Part shown: piece after piece, positions 1 through 6,374 of the stretch
Position numbering within the stretch: the first letter of the stretch is position 1
Layout of the letters: each line of letters opens with the position of its first letter
Source of the DNA: Eubacterium sp.
Lineage (GTDB): Bacteria > Bacillota > Clostridia > Lachnospirales > Lachnospiraceae
Reading direction: 5' to 3'
DNA: 14,331 nt
Assembly: GCA_003486385.1 (NCBI GenBank)
Contig: DNFT01000112.1
Span: 79,085-93,415 of the forward strand
Translations under genes and position numbers: made by a program
Notes under the pieces: generated by a model
Database searches by the model: none
Seen by the model: only the letters and a program-made list of their open reading frames with translations
What the model was told of the DNA's origin: nothing

Positions 1-415
1 CGATAACCGGGAACAACAACCAACCGCCTATCTTAAAATGAATATGCCACATTATATCATACCAAGCGATAACCGGGAACAACAACCTTCAGGAAGAGTA
101 CAAGCTGGAGTTATTATTATATCATACCAAGCGATAACCGGGAACAACAACCGTCTGGATTTTGAACAGCCGGTGCAATAGATTATATCATACCAAGCGA
201 TAACCGGGAACAACAACCAGCTGACGCGGCAGCAGTCGGAGCTCCCAATTATATCATACCAAGCGATAACCGGGAACAACAACACTATTTGCTAAACGTA
301 GGTTTAACGAACTATTATATCATACCAAGCGATAACCGGGAACAACAACCAGCTCCGGTGAAAGCTCAAGTTGCAGATCATTATACCATACCAAGCGATT
401 ATTAGGAAATTGGAT
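1..415 (-). CRISPR. CRISPR array, type II-C-like repeats, right end
   Basis: Five full 36-bp repeats lie at 51-86, 116-151, 182-217, 248-283 and 314-349. A truncated repeat (its last 20 bases) opens the window at 1-20, and a degenerate one closes the array at 380-415. Spacers are 29-30 bp (21-50, 87-115, 152-181, 218-247, 284-313, 350-379) and unlike each other. Read on the minus strand the repeat starts GTTGTTGTTCCC and ends TATGATATAAT. That matches the layout of type II-C repeats (Neisseria and Campylobacter repeats start GTTxTxG..CCC and end AAAT or CAAT). The minus-strand end contains TG-A-TATAAT, a perfect extended -10. In Neisseria meningitidis II-C arrays, such repeat-borne promoters drive each crRNA. 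I therefore infer leftward transcription. No cas gene is present, so the array must continue to the left. The subtype is inferred from the repeat only. Confidence 0.95.
380..415 (-). promoter_or_regulatory. Degenerate terminal CRISPR repeat keeping only its promoter half
   Basis: Read on the minus strand, the last 20 bases of this repeat match the consensus at 19 of 20 positions and keep TG-G-TATAAT, an extended -10. The first 16 bases match at only about 6 positions. The lost half is the one that pairs with tracrRNA in type II crRNAs. For leftward transcription this would be the first repeat. It needs to act only as promoter for the first spacer (350-379), so loss of the other half would carry no cost. 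Promoter activity is inferred. Confidence 0.6.
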
Positions 416-616
416 TATACATTAGATGATAATGCGATGGAAACTTTGCGATATAATTGCGAAATATTTATACAATAGAATAAAAAGAGAAAAATATATA
501 CTTTATGATAAGTTATCTGTTGAAAATGTTTTGCATCATCGTAAAAATATATAGTAGATGAATTGAAAGAAGAAAGCTAAGTATAAAAGATTTTTATACA
601 GTTTCTTTTTGTAAAT

Positions 617-668
617 AAACGCACGCATAAACACACGCGAGCGTTTGTTGCGTTGCAAAAACGCTCGG
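617..668. other. Hairpin with a competing alternative pairing
   Basis: CGAGCGTTT at 638-646 pairs perfectly with AAACGCTCG at 659-667. The stem continues as TTGC (648-651) with GCAA (655-658) across a one-base bulge, leaving a three-base loop. The left arm with one more base (GCGAGCGTTT, 637-646) can instead pair with AAACGCACGC at 617-626, with 9 of 10 positions matching. Two mutually exclusive stems share one arm. It has much higher GC than its surroundings. No T-run follows on the plus strand, so it is not a standard terminator there. Confidence 0.55.
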
Positions 669-694
669 AAAGTGATAGAATTGCCATTGGAGGT

Positions 695-850
695 ATGGAC
701 GATGAGAATGATACCAAAAAAGAAACGGTCTCTTCAAGCCCTATTAATTACCTCCTCCAATGCTTCGGCGGACTCAAGCTGAGCAATATACTACAGATTG
801 AGAAGAATACTACCGGGCTTGGAACAATGTGAAGCACCAGAAATACTGCG
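695..850 (+). pseudogene. Possible decayed short coding region
   Basis: A GGAGG at 689-693 lies 8 bases ahead of an ATG at 702 that opens a 26-codon frame ending at 782 (starts MRMIPKKKRSLQALLI). Past its TGA the same frame stays open to about 867 and reads AIYYRLRRILPGLEQ. A second frame (ATG 695, 45 codons, stop 830-832) and a third (reads EEYYRAWNNV after a stop) also look protein-like. Several interrupted frames in 150 bp suggest a frameshifted remnant. The basic start and the YRLRR stretch recall helix-turn-helix proteins of phage origin, but this is a weak impression. A short intact peptide from ATG 702 is the alternative. Confidence 0.2.
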
Positions 851-1116
851 ACGGCAATTAAAACAATAAGGATTAAAATAATAATCAAGATAATCGTTTG
901 TCGGGTCCACTAAAAGCGAAAACAGTGATTTTATGGTTCTTTTTGCTTATATATCATTGTGCTGTATAAGAGGAGCTTATAAGAAAAAGCTTTTAAATAA
1001 AGAAAAGTTCTTAAAGATAGACATAAATTCTTGATTTTTAAACAGAGTATCTATTTAGACTAATTGCCTATTTGAATTAACTGCCTATTTAAACCAATAT
1101 AAAGGAGGCAAACTTT

Positions 1117-1683
1117 ATGAAAAAAATCCGCTTGACCTACAATGCCCCGGTTACACTCACATTTGTGCTGCTGTGTTTTTCGGCAACGCTGCTAAATTAT
1201 ATGACACAAGGGGCGAGCAATGCGCTTTTGTTTATGACGTATCATTCGTCGCTCACCAATCCACTGACGTATCTGCGGTTCTTCACGCATGTGCTTGGAC
1301 ATAGCGGGTGGGTGCATTTTATAGGAAATGCCTCATATCTGCTATTGCTTGGACCTATGCTTGAGGAGAAGCATGGTGGGGACAATATTTTGAAGATCAT
1401 TCTTGTCACAGCGCTTGTGACGGGACTTATAAATTATATATTTTTTCCGCGGGTTGCACTCTGCGGTGCGAGTGGAGTGGTGTTCGCGTTTATATTGTTG
1501 ACATCGTTTACGAGCTTTAGGGAGGGGGAAATTCCTATCAGTTTTGTGCTTGTAGCAATGATTTACCTTGGTCAGCAGGTGTATGATGGTATATTTCTGG
1601 ATGACAATATATCTAATATGGCACATATCGCCGGGGGAATTGTAGGTTCAATCACAGGATACAAATTTAACAAGAGAAGTTAA
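1117..1683 (+). CDS. Rhomboid family intramembrane serine protease
   Basis: This 188-residue protein is a compact six-helix rhomboid. Rhomboids cut transmembrane substrates inside the lipid bilayer with a Ser-His dyad. Visible are HFIGN at residues 67-71 (the H-x3-N of helix 2), GASG at 117-120 with Ser119 as the nucleophile, and AHIAGG with His170 as the catalytic base. Hydrophobic segments lie at about 12-28, 63-82, 91-110, 117-131, 140-157 and 166-182. No extra domain is present, so it is the minimal bacterial form. Start: AAAGGAGG at 1101-1108 is 8 bases before the ATG. The gene stands alone: 390 bp of non-coding DNA separates it from the next gene and no terminator is clear. The substrate cannot be inferred. 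Family assignment is firm. Confidence 0.93.
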   Translation: MKKIRLTYNAPVTLTFVLLCFSATLLNYMTQGASNALLFMTYHSSLTNPLTYLRFFTHVLGHSGWVHFIGNASYLLLLGPMLEEKHGGDNILKIILVTALVTGLINYIFFPRVALCGASGVVFAFILLTSFTSFREGEIPISFVLVAMIYLGQQVYDGIFLDDNISNMAHIAGGIVGSITGYKFNKRS

Positions 1684-2073
1684 CAATAGCGTTTGCAATT
1701 AAAGACAAATGTCTGCGAAGCAGAGATTAGTGCTTGCAGTTATAACAGATGTGCTTATAATGCTTATAGTCTAAGAACCTGTGTTTTTACTATAAACGCT
1801 AATGCCTGCAAAACCAGTTATGTTCCTGCGTAACAATCGTCAGTGACCACAATGCAATTATTACAGTTGCAGCAGCCTCAGTTTAAAAACGTACACAACA
1901 AGCCGGATTGGTATTATTTGTGTCAGGACAGCCAGAAGGCGGAATTGTAAAATATTTGTGAACAATGAGCAATGGCACTGTAAATTTCTTGAAAAACGAA
2001 AAAAACTGTATTACAATAATCACGTATGTTATGAATAGGAGAATAAAAGAATAAAAGAAACGAGGACGTGGTT
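1684..2073. other. Non-coding region upstream of the Na/Pi transporter
   Basis: There is no open frame with a ribosome binding site in this 390-bp stretch. A small TCTGC-GAA-GCAGA hairpin at about 1712-1724 lacks a T-run. The only clear signal is the promoter at 1989-2017. I see no repeats shared with other parts of the window. Confidence 0.5.
1989..2017 (+). promoter_or_regulatory. Sigma-A-type promoter for the Na/Pi transporter gene
   Basis: TTGAAA at 1989-1994 and TACAAT at 2012-2017 are separated by exactly 17 bp. The predicted start is near 2024, giving a leader of about 50 nt before the ATG at 2074. Confidence 0.65.
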
Positions 2074-3888
2074 ATGGATGCTGTATCGGTAACGTTATTA
2101 TTTCTGGGACTGTTTAGTGGTATCGCACTTTTCCTGTATGGTATGAGTGTGATGGGAGATGGTCTTAAGAAGGTTGCGGGAAATAAGCTTGAGACGCTTT
2201 TATATGGGCTGACAAGTACTCCGCTTAAGGGAATTTTGTTGGGAGCGGGGGTTACAGCTATTATACAGTCATCCTCAGCAACATCTGTTATGGTAGTCGG
2301 ATTTGTAAATTCCGGTATGATGAAGGTTGTACAGGGAATTGGTATCATAATGGGTGCTAATATAGGAACGAGTATCACAGGGTGGATTCTATGTCTGTCG
2401 GATATTCAAGGGGCAGGTGGCGTCGCGGCACTTCTGTCATCATCAAGTATTGCCGCTATTGTTGCGATAGTCGGTCTTTTTGTGAGAAACCTTTCAAAGA
2501 AGGAGACTCACAAGGCTATAGGTGATATTATGTTTGGATTTACCATTCTTATGATTGGTATGTCAACGATGAAGGATGCTATGGCTCCGCTTCAGGATAA
2601 TCCGTTTTTTATGGGAATGCTCACGAAGTTTTCCAACCCTTTTCTTGGAATACTTCTGGGTATTATTATTACTGCTGTGCTGCAGAGTGCGTCCGCGTCT
2701 GTGGGTATTCTGCAGTCTGTTGCCATGTCGGGATATCTTCCGTTCTCAGCGGCGCTGCCTATAGTTATGGGTATTGGTGTCGGTGCAGCATGTCCTGTCC
2801 TTATGAGTGGAATGAGCTCTAATAAAAATGGAAAGAGAACAGCGCTTGTATATCTTTTTAATGATCTGGCAGGTATGGTTATCTGCGGAACATTTTTTTA
2901 CGCAATACAGGCTGTGGTGACTCGTGGTGGACAGTTTGCATTTATGGATTTAGAGATGAAATCTGTATCAATTGCACTTCTCAACACCATATACCGAACA
3001 GTTACTATCATTATTCTGGCACCTTTTATTAAGCAGATTAACAAGCTTATGTTCTGGATAATCAAGGATTCACCGGATGATGTTGAAGACCAGGCGGATT
3101 TTGATTTGCTTGAGGAGCGTTTCCTTAGGAACCCTGAGCTTGCTCTTACACAGGTCGGAACAGTCATGAATGGTATGGCGAGAAAAGCACAGAAGAATGT
3201 TATGAGAGCATTTGACCTGATGGAAAATTATTCTGTTGAACAGTACAATCTTATTCAGGAGAAAGAAACTGTAATTGATAAGTACGAGGATAAGCTTGAT
3301 ACATACATGATGAAGATAACTGCTATAGGTCTTAACAAAAATCAGACCAGACAGAACTCTAAGTATCTTCACACAGTGAGTGATTTTGAGCGAATTGCCG
3401 ACCATGCCTGCGGAATATCGCGTGCGGCGAGGGAGATAGTGGAGAAAAAGATTAAGTTCTCGGATGATGCCAACAGGGAACTGGCTATTTTATATAATGC
3501 TGTTAAGGAAGAGCTTGATATGACCGTGAAGTCATTTACCGAGGATAATATAGATATGGCTCGACAGGTAGAACCCTTAAGGATAACAGTGCGCATGCTC
3601 TGTGCGGAGCTTAAGAGAAATCATATCGTGAGACTTCAGAGCGGTAATTGTGATGCTATCAATGGCTTTGTTTTTAATGACCTTTTGACAAATCTTGAGC
3701 GTATTGTGGCACACTGTTCTAACATAGCTGTTGCGATGATGGAATTTGAGTCCGATGATTTCAATACGCACCAGTATCTTAAGGATATGAGGAATTCCGA
3801 GGTATCCGATATGGCGAAGGACGTTAATTACTATTCGGAGAAATATTCAATTGAAATGACTGCACAGAAAGCTGTGCAGGGCAGATAG
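2074..3888 (+). CDS. Na/Pi-cotransporter family protein with C-terminal PhoU-like domain
   Basis: This 604-residue membrane protein couples sodium and phosphate transport, with a PhoU-like cytoplasmic tail. The duplicated transport core shows the family's inverted repeats: QSSSATS at 65-71, with MGANIGTS at 93-100, and QSASASVG at 204-211, with a second glycine-rich MGIGVGAA near 232. Eight or so hydrophobic helices run to about residue 325. From about 345 to 590 the protein is charged, helical and PhoU-like. Length and layout match the NptA/YjbB-type two-domain family. Start: GAGG at 2062-2065 sits 8 bases before ATG 2074 but only 2 bases before an in-frame GTG at 2068, so the ATG is preferred. 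It is monocistronic, with its own promoter and a strong terminator. No pst or phosphate two-component genes are nearby. A role in phosphate uptake versus export is not settled by sequence. Confidence 0.92.
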   Translation: MDAVSVTLLFLGLFSGIALFLYGMSVMGDGLKKVAGNKLETLLYGLTSTPLKGILLGAGVTAIIQSSSATSVMVVGFVNSGMMKVVQGIGIIMGANIGTSITGWILCLSDIQGAGGVAALLSSSSIAAIVAIVGLFVRNLSKKETHKAIGDIMFGFTILMIGMSTMKDAMAPLQDNPFFMGMLTKFSNPFLGILLGIIITAVLQSASASVGILQSVAMSGYLPFSAALPIVMGIGVGAACPVLMSGMSSNKNGKRTALVYLFNDLAGMVICGTFFYAIQAVVTRGGQFAFMDLEMKSVSIALLNTIYRTVTIIILAPFIKQINKLMFWIIKDSPDDVEDQADFDLLEERFLRNPELALTQVGTVMNGMARKAQKNVMRAFDLMENYSVEQYNLIQEKETVIDKYEDKLDTYMMKITAIGLNKNQTRQNSKYLHTVSDFERIADHACGISRAAREIVEKKIKFSDDANRELAILYNAVKEELDMTVKSFTEDNIDMARQVEPLRITVRMLCAELKRNHIVRLQSGNCDAINGFVFNDLLTNLERIVAHCSNIAVAMMEFESDDFNTHQYLKDMRNSEVSDMAKDVNYYSEKYSIEMTAQKAVQGR

Positions 3889-3917
3889 TACCACGGCAAA
3901 GGACAAGCTATTAGCGT

Positions 3918-3978
3918 ATAATAATAAAGCCCCATCTGACAGGTAAAGCTGTGAGATGGGGCTTTATTATTATTTTTT
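3918..3978. terminator. Bidirectional intrinsic terminator between convergent genes
   Basis: Twenty-base arms at 3918-3937 and 3954-3973 are perfectly complementary, with a GC core (AAAGCCCCATCT). An inner ACAG/CTGT pair sits in the 16-base loop. T-rich ends on both sides allow function for the plus-strand Na/Pi gene and the minus-strand XRE gene. The right arm contains the XRE stop codon at 3970-3972, so that gene ends inside its own terminator. Confidence 0.9.
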
Positions 3979-4314
3979 ACTGCGATTAAGGCGTGTGAAC
4001 TCACGGGCGATTACCAGAATGGATTCATTGTATTCGAGAGGAAGTGTTGACATCATGGAAACAACATCTTTTTGCATGTCATCTTCGGCATCTTTTCCAA
4101 AAACTATTGTGTCCAGTGAAACCTGAAGACCTTTTGAAAGCTTGATTAGGGTGTCCACGGACATGGATTTTCGTCCGTTCTCGATTTCTGATAAGAATGT
4201 TACAGATATTCCGACTTTTTCTGCGAGCTCCTGTTGCGTCATGTTAATGGAACGCCTAAGCTGGTAAATCTTATTACCTATGATACGATTAGTATCATGG
4301 GAAGTACAATTCAT
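3970..4314 (-). CDS. XRE/Cro-C1-type helix-turn-helix transcriptional regulator
   Basis: This 114-residue protein has an N-terminal HTH_3 domain at about residues 11-70: IGNKIYQLRRSINMTQQELA leads into AEKVGISVTFLSEIENGRKS, the classic two recognition helices. The C-terminal 45 residues are acidic and then basic, of unknown role. Start: an AGGAGG on the minus strand lies 7 bases before the ATG at 4314. The longer frame from 4332 would translate through that site, so I reject its six extra residues. The stop codon lies within the shared terminator with the Na/Pi gene. A perfect dyad (4341-4358) about 27 bp upstream suggests autoregulation. Its targets are unknown. There are no integrase or toxin genes beside it, so it is not obviously part of a phage or toxin-antitoxin pair. 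Confidence 0.9.
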   Translation of the reverse strand: MNCTSHDTNRIIGNKIYQLRRSINMTQQELAEKVGISVTFLSEIENGRKSMSVDTLIKLSKGLQVSLDTIVFGKDAEDDMQKDVVSMMSTLPLEYNESILVIAREFTRLNRSKK

Positions 4315-4340
4315 ATAAAACCTCCTGTACATTATTTATT

Positions 4341-4358
4341 GTTAAAGTAAAATTTAAC
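4341..4358. promoter_or_regulatory. Candidate operator dyad upstream of the XRE gene
   Basis: GTTAAA-GTAAAA-TTTAAC is a perfect inverted repeat with 6-bp arms and a 6-bp centre. It lies 27 bp upstream of the XRE start, where the gene's own promoter would be. XRE repressors commonly bind such dyads to control themselves. The A+T-rich composition makes chance dyads more likely, so confidence is moderate. Confidence 0.4.
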
Positions 4359-4466
4359 GATAAATACAAAATACCAAAAAACAAGGACTATTGAAATTAA
4401 CTAGCAAGTAATATTGGTTAAACTACTGTTGAAAGTATTGACATAAATAATTATGTATGATGCTTG

Positions 4467-4515
4467 TGTCAAAACATGCTTATTTAATGTACGAGTGTAT
4501 AATACGCTACATGTT
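4467..4515. repeat. Dispersed intergenic element, copy 1
   Basis: Bases 4467-4501 match 14257-14291 at 30 of 35 positions without gaps, starting TGTCAAAACAT and ending AGTGTATA. Weaker similarity continues to about 4515 with a 2-base gap. Both copies lie in non-coding DNA. The TGTCAA start can pair with TTGACA at 4438-4443. The unit contains a TATAAT at 4498-4503 but no well-spaced -35. Function is unknown. Confidence 0.6.
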
Positions 4516-4538
4516 CTAAGCTTATAGAACATGTTTTT
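4509..4538 (+). terminator. A+T-rich intrinsic terminator in an intergenic region
   Basis: ACATGTTCTA (4509-4518) pairs perfectly with TAGAACATGT (4525-4534) across a 6-base loop, followed by a run of five T. No annotated plus-strand gene ends nearby. The closest upstream plus gene already has a terminator at 3918-3978. It may therefore end a short non-coding transcript starting near 4460. Confidence 0.6.
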
Positions 4539-4672
4539 ATCACTACATATCTTTACCACTACATTTTATTACAAAATATGAATTCCGGAAATAATTAAGT
4601 CGGTATAATCCTGGCTGTCATAGGATAACAATATTCGATTGTGTAACATTTGCCGGCGCAACATTTTCATTA

Positions 4673-4701
4673 TTGAAATGTAGAAAATGAAACATTATAA
4701 T
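4673..4701 (+). promoter_or_regulatory. Consensus promoter with overlapping inverted repeat
   Basis: TTGAAA at 4673-4678 and TATAAT at 4696-4701 are 17 bp apart. The inverted repeat CATTTTC (4662-4668) / GAAAATG (4683-4689) brackets the -35 and could be an operator. It drives the small gene at 4750, with a leader of about 42 nt. Confidence 0.75.
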
Positions 4702-4749
4702 ATGATGTTATAGGATAGGAAAAACAGAGCATGAATATGGGGTAAGAAA

Positions 4750-5148
4750 ATGGGAATAGAATTGGATGATATATTAGGTTTTAATTTTTTTCAGTACGGC
4801 AGTCCGTATATCGGAGAATGTGGCGGCATGCATTTCAGGCTGGCGCGCAATCCGCTGGAGAATGTTGTGTTCAACCATGACCCACATAAAAATGATGAGG
4901 CATTGTTCGATGTGACGATATGGAGAGGACCATATAACTATGATAAGACGAGGCAGAAAAAGACCACAGCACAGTTTCCCTTTACGGAGGATGGGCGGCT
5001 TGCTGCGGTACAGTGGCTTAATGAGAGGTATGATGAGCGTGTAGATTATTGGGCAGATGGGATTCCTCTTTTTCCTAAATATAAGACTGACCCGGACGAA
5101 ACGGATACGGTTGAGGTAGATGAGAATTTATCTGATGATACTAATTAA
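4750..5148 (+). CDS. Hypothetical protein, small and acidic, unrecognised
   Basis: I do not recognise a family for this 132-residue protein. It has no signal peptide or membrane helix, so it is probably cytoplasmic. The middle is rich in aromatic residues (FNFFQYGSPYIGE near residue 11; TIWRGPYNYD at about 56-65) and the last 22 residues are strongly acidic (DPDETDTVEVDENLSDD). The compact fold-like core followed by an acidic tail suggests a small soluble binding or regulatory protein, but no catalytic motif is visible. It is very likely real: a consensus promoter lies upstream, GGGGT at 4739-4743 is about 6 bases before the ATG, and codon use matches its neighbours. It is convergent with the LysR gene, 31 bp away. 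No partner genes reveal its job. Confidence 0.75.
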   Translation: MGIELDDILGFNFFQYGSPYIGECGGMHFRLARNPLENVVFNHDPHKNDEALFDVTIWRGPYNYDKTRQKKTTAQFPFTEDGRLAAVQWLNERYDERVDYWADGIPLFPKYKTDPDETDTVEVDENLSDDTN

Positions 5149-5179
5149 CAAAATATCAGGAGAAAGGGAATGTGCTGTT

Positions 5180-6097
5180 TTATAGTCTGTAATTATCGAG
5201 GAAATCCATAGCCGCACTTGAGAGGGGAATGTTAGAGTTGACACAATAGCTTACCTCTCTTTTTTTTATGTTCAGATTCGGAGGTGTCACTTCCATGAGT
5301 GCACCGGATTCAAGCTCGCTTTTTACAAATTCGCGTATGACACAGCCTATTCCAAGCCCTGTTTTGGCAAATTCGATAAGTAGATCCATGCTTCCTATCT
5401 CCATGAGGGTTGTCTGCGACAGCATTATATCATTGAGGTAGGAATCCACATAGGTTCTTGTAACATTATCCCTTGTAAGGAGCATGAGGTTGGCTCCGTG
5501 GAAAAGATTGCCCATATCAGTGTTTTCCCTAAGAAGAAGGTTCTTTATATACCCGGGGGATGCCACAAAGGTGTCATGGATGGAGCCTGCACTATATAAT
5601 TTAAGCCCTCTCTGCGAATCGGGTGTTGCAATAAGTCCTATATCAATATCGCGGTTGTCGATTAGCGTGCGCGTATGAAGTGAGGACTGGCAGTTGATGG
5701 AGATGCTTATATGTGGGTTCCTGCGTACATATTTTTGAAGTCTTGGCAGAAGAATATATTTACAGAGGGTGTTGCTGGCTCCGAAACGTATTCTGCCGAT
5801 GCCAAGCTCTTTTCTGGAATTGAGAAGCTGTTCACCTGTGGCTATCTCATTGAAAGCGTTAAAAATATGGGAATATAACAGTTCACCATCCTCGGTTAGC
5901 TGTACGCCTCTTGAATTGCGGAAGAACAGTGTGGTACCAAGCTCATTTTCCAGCTGTTTTACCGCCTTGCTTATAGCGGGCTGGCTGATAAATAACCTTT
6001 TGGAGGCGGCAGAGAGGTTCATTGTCTGTGCGACGGTGAGGAATATATTGTAGAGGTTCAGTGTGGCATGATTTATATTGGTGTTATTGTTATTCAT
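5180..6097 (-). CDS. LysR family transcriptional regulator, likely regulator of leuCD
   Basis: This 305-residue protein has the LysR layout. A winged helix-turn-helix sits at about residues 12-70 (NLSAASKRLFISQPAISKAV as the recognition region, then LGTTLFFRNSRGVQLTEDG as the wing), and a periplasmic-binding-like effector domain runs from about 99 to 300 (RIRFGASNTLCKYILLPRL opens it). Start: AAGGAG on the minus strand is 6 bases before the ATG at 6097. It is divergent from leuC across 326 bp that contain two dyads of LysR type. LysR proteins usually control the gene divergent from them, so control of leuCD is the best inference, though the effector (perhaps a leucine-pathway intermediate) cannot be read from sequence. 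CysR- or CbbR-like members look similar. Convergent with the small acidic gene. Confidence 0.93.
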   Translation of the reverse strand: MNNNNTNINHATLNLYNIFLTVAQTMNLSAASKRLFISQPAISKAVKQLENELGTTLFFRNSRGVQLTEDGELLYSHIFNAFNEIATGEQLLNSRKELGIGRIRFGASNTLCKYILLPRLQKYVRRNPHISISINCQSSLHTRTLIDNRDIDIGLIATPDSQRGLKLYSAGSIHDTFVASPGYIKNLLLRENTDMGNLFHGANLMLLTRDNVTRTYVDSYLNDIMLSQTTLMEIGSMDLLIEFAKTGLGIGCVIREFVKSELESGALMEVTPPNLNIKKREVSYCVNSNIPLSSAAMDFLDNYRL

Positions 6098-6146
6098 ATG
6101 GTCTCCTTGTGATATAATGGCGGATAGCTGACCCGAAAATGTAAAT

Positions 6147-6170
6147 CAGTGTATAATTGCCGGTACACTG
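6147..6170. promoter_or_regulatory. Candidate LysR-type dyad 1 in the lysR-leuC intergenic region
   Basis: CAGTGTA (6147-6153) and TACACTG (6164-6170) form a perfect inverted repeat with a 10-bp centre, about 50 bp upstream of the LysR start. It is placed where an autoregulatory site of a divergent LysR gene would be. It could also form a short hairpin. Confidence 0.4.
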
Positions 6171-6266
6171 CAGGCTGCTTTGGAAAATGGCTTCCTTTTA
6201 AGGACTGATTTCTTCGATATGCTAATTTTAATGATATTGTCTCGAAGGCAGTGGTGGTGGACATAA

Positions 6267-6295
6267 TTGCAGGCAGTGTGGAATATAGTTATTAT
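6267..6295 (+). promoter_or_regulatory. Candidate leuC promoter
   Basis: TTGCAG at 6267-6272 and TATTAT at 6290-6295 are 17 bp apart. The -10 lies inside the left arm of the large dyad at 6284-6318, so bound regulator would sit on the promoter. The predicted start near 6302 gives a leader of about 120 nt. A weaker promoter further right cannot be excluded. Confidence 0.45.
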
Positions 6296-6318
6296 AACTG
6301 CAAATTATAATAACTATA
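6284..6318. promoter_or_regulatory. Large perfect dyad, candidate LysR operator for leuC
   Basis: Fourteen-base arms TATAGTTATTATAA (6284-6297) and its exact complement (6305-6318) flank a 7-base centre CTGCAAA. The core ATAA-N7-TTAT fits the T-N11-A dyad of LysR-type binding sites. It lies between the divergent lysR and leuC genes. Confidence 0.6.
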
Positions 6319-6374
6319 AATAATATGTATTTTAAGAATAACAGAAAATGTGTTATTATTCAAGTAACAACAAA

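Larger units (their letters stand above)
416..1116. other. 701-bp region without a confident gene, between CRISPR array and rhomboid gene
   Basis: The stretch is A+T-rich. It holds a strong hairpin with a competing partner at 617-668, a decayed or very short reading frame at about 695-850, and two near-identical 16-bp direct repeats at 1061-1076 and 1078-1093 just ahead of the rhomboid ribosome binding site. I looked for a tracrRNA anti-repeat on both strands and found no convincing one. If the array is transcribed leftward, the first bases right of 415 are its leader. No clear sigma-A promoter for the rhomboid gene is evident. Confidence 0.6.

Noticed and set aside
52..285. Minus-strand open frame of 77 codons with repeated peptide
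   Set aside because: It is the translation of CRISPR repeats and spacers; the repeated peptide is the repeat itself.
801..870. Possible tracrRNA anti-repeat (ACCGGG followed by GGAACAA, and AAACAATAAGG)
   Set aside because: Complementarity to the repeat is short and broken by insertions; no promoter-stem-terminator arrangement fits. The tracrRNA is more likely left of the window.
1923..2378. 151-codon minus-strand frame across the Na/Pi gene start
   Set aside because: It is antisense to the conserved membrane domain and the promoter; its proline- and isoleucine-rich content is typical of shadows.
4315..4332. Six-residue extension of the XRE regulator
   Set aside because: The extension contains the AGGAGG that serves the downstream ATG.
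4438..4461. TTGACA with TATGAT as a promoter
   Set aside because: Spacing is only 12 bp; the TTGAAA / TATGTA pair at 17 bp is the better reading.
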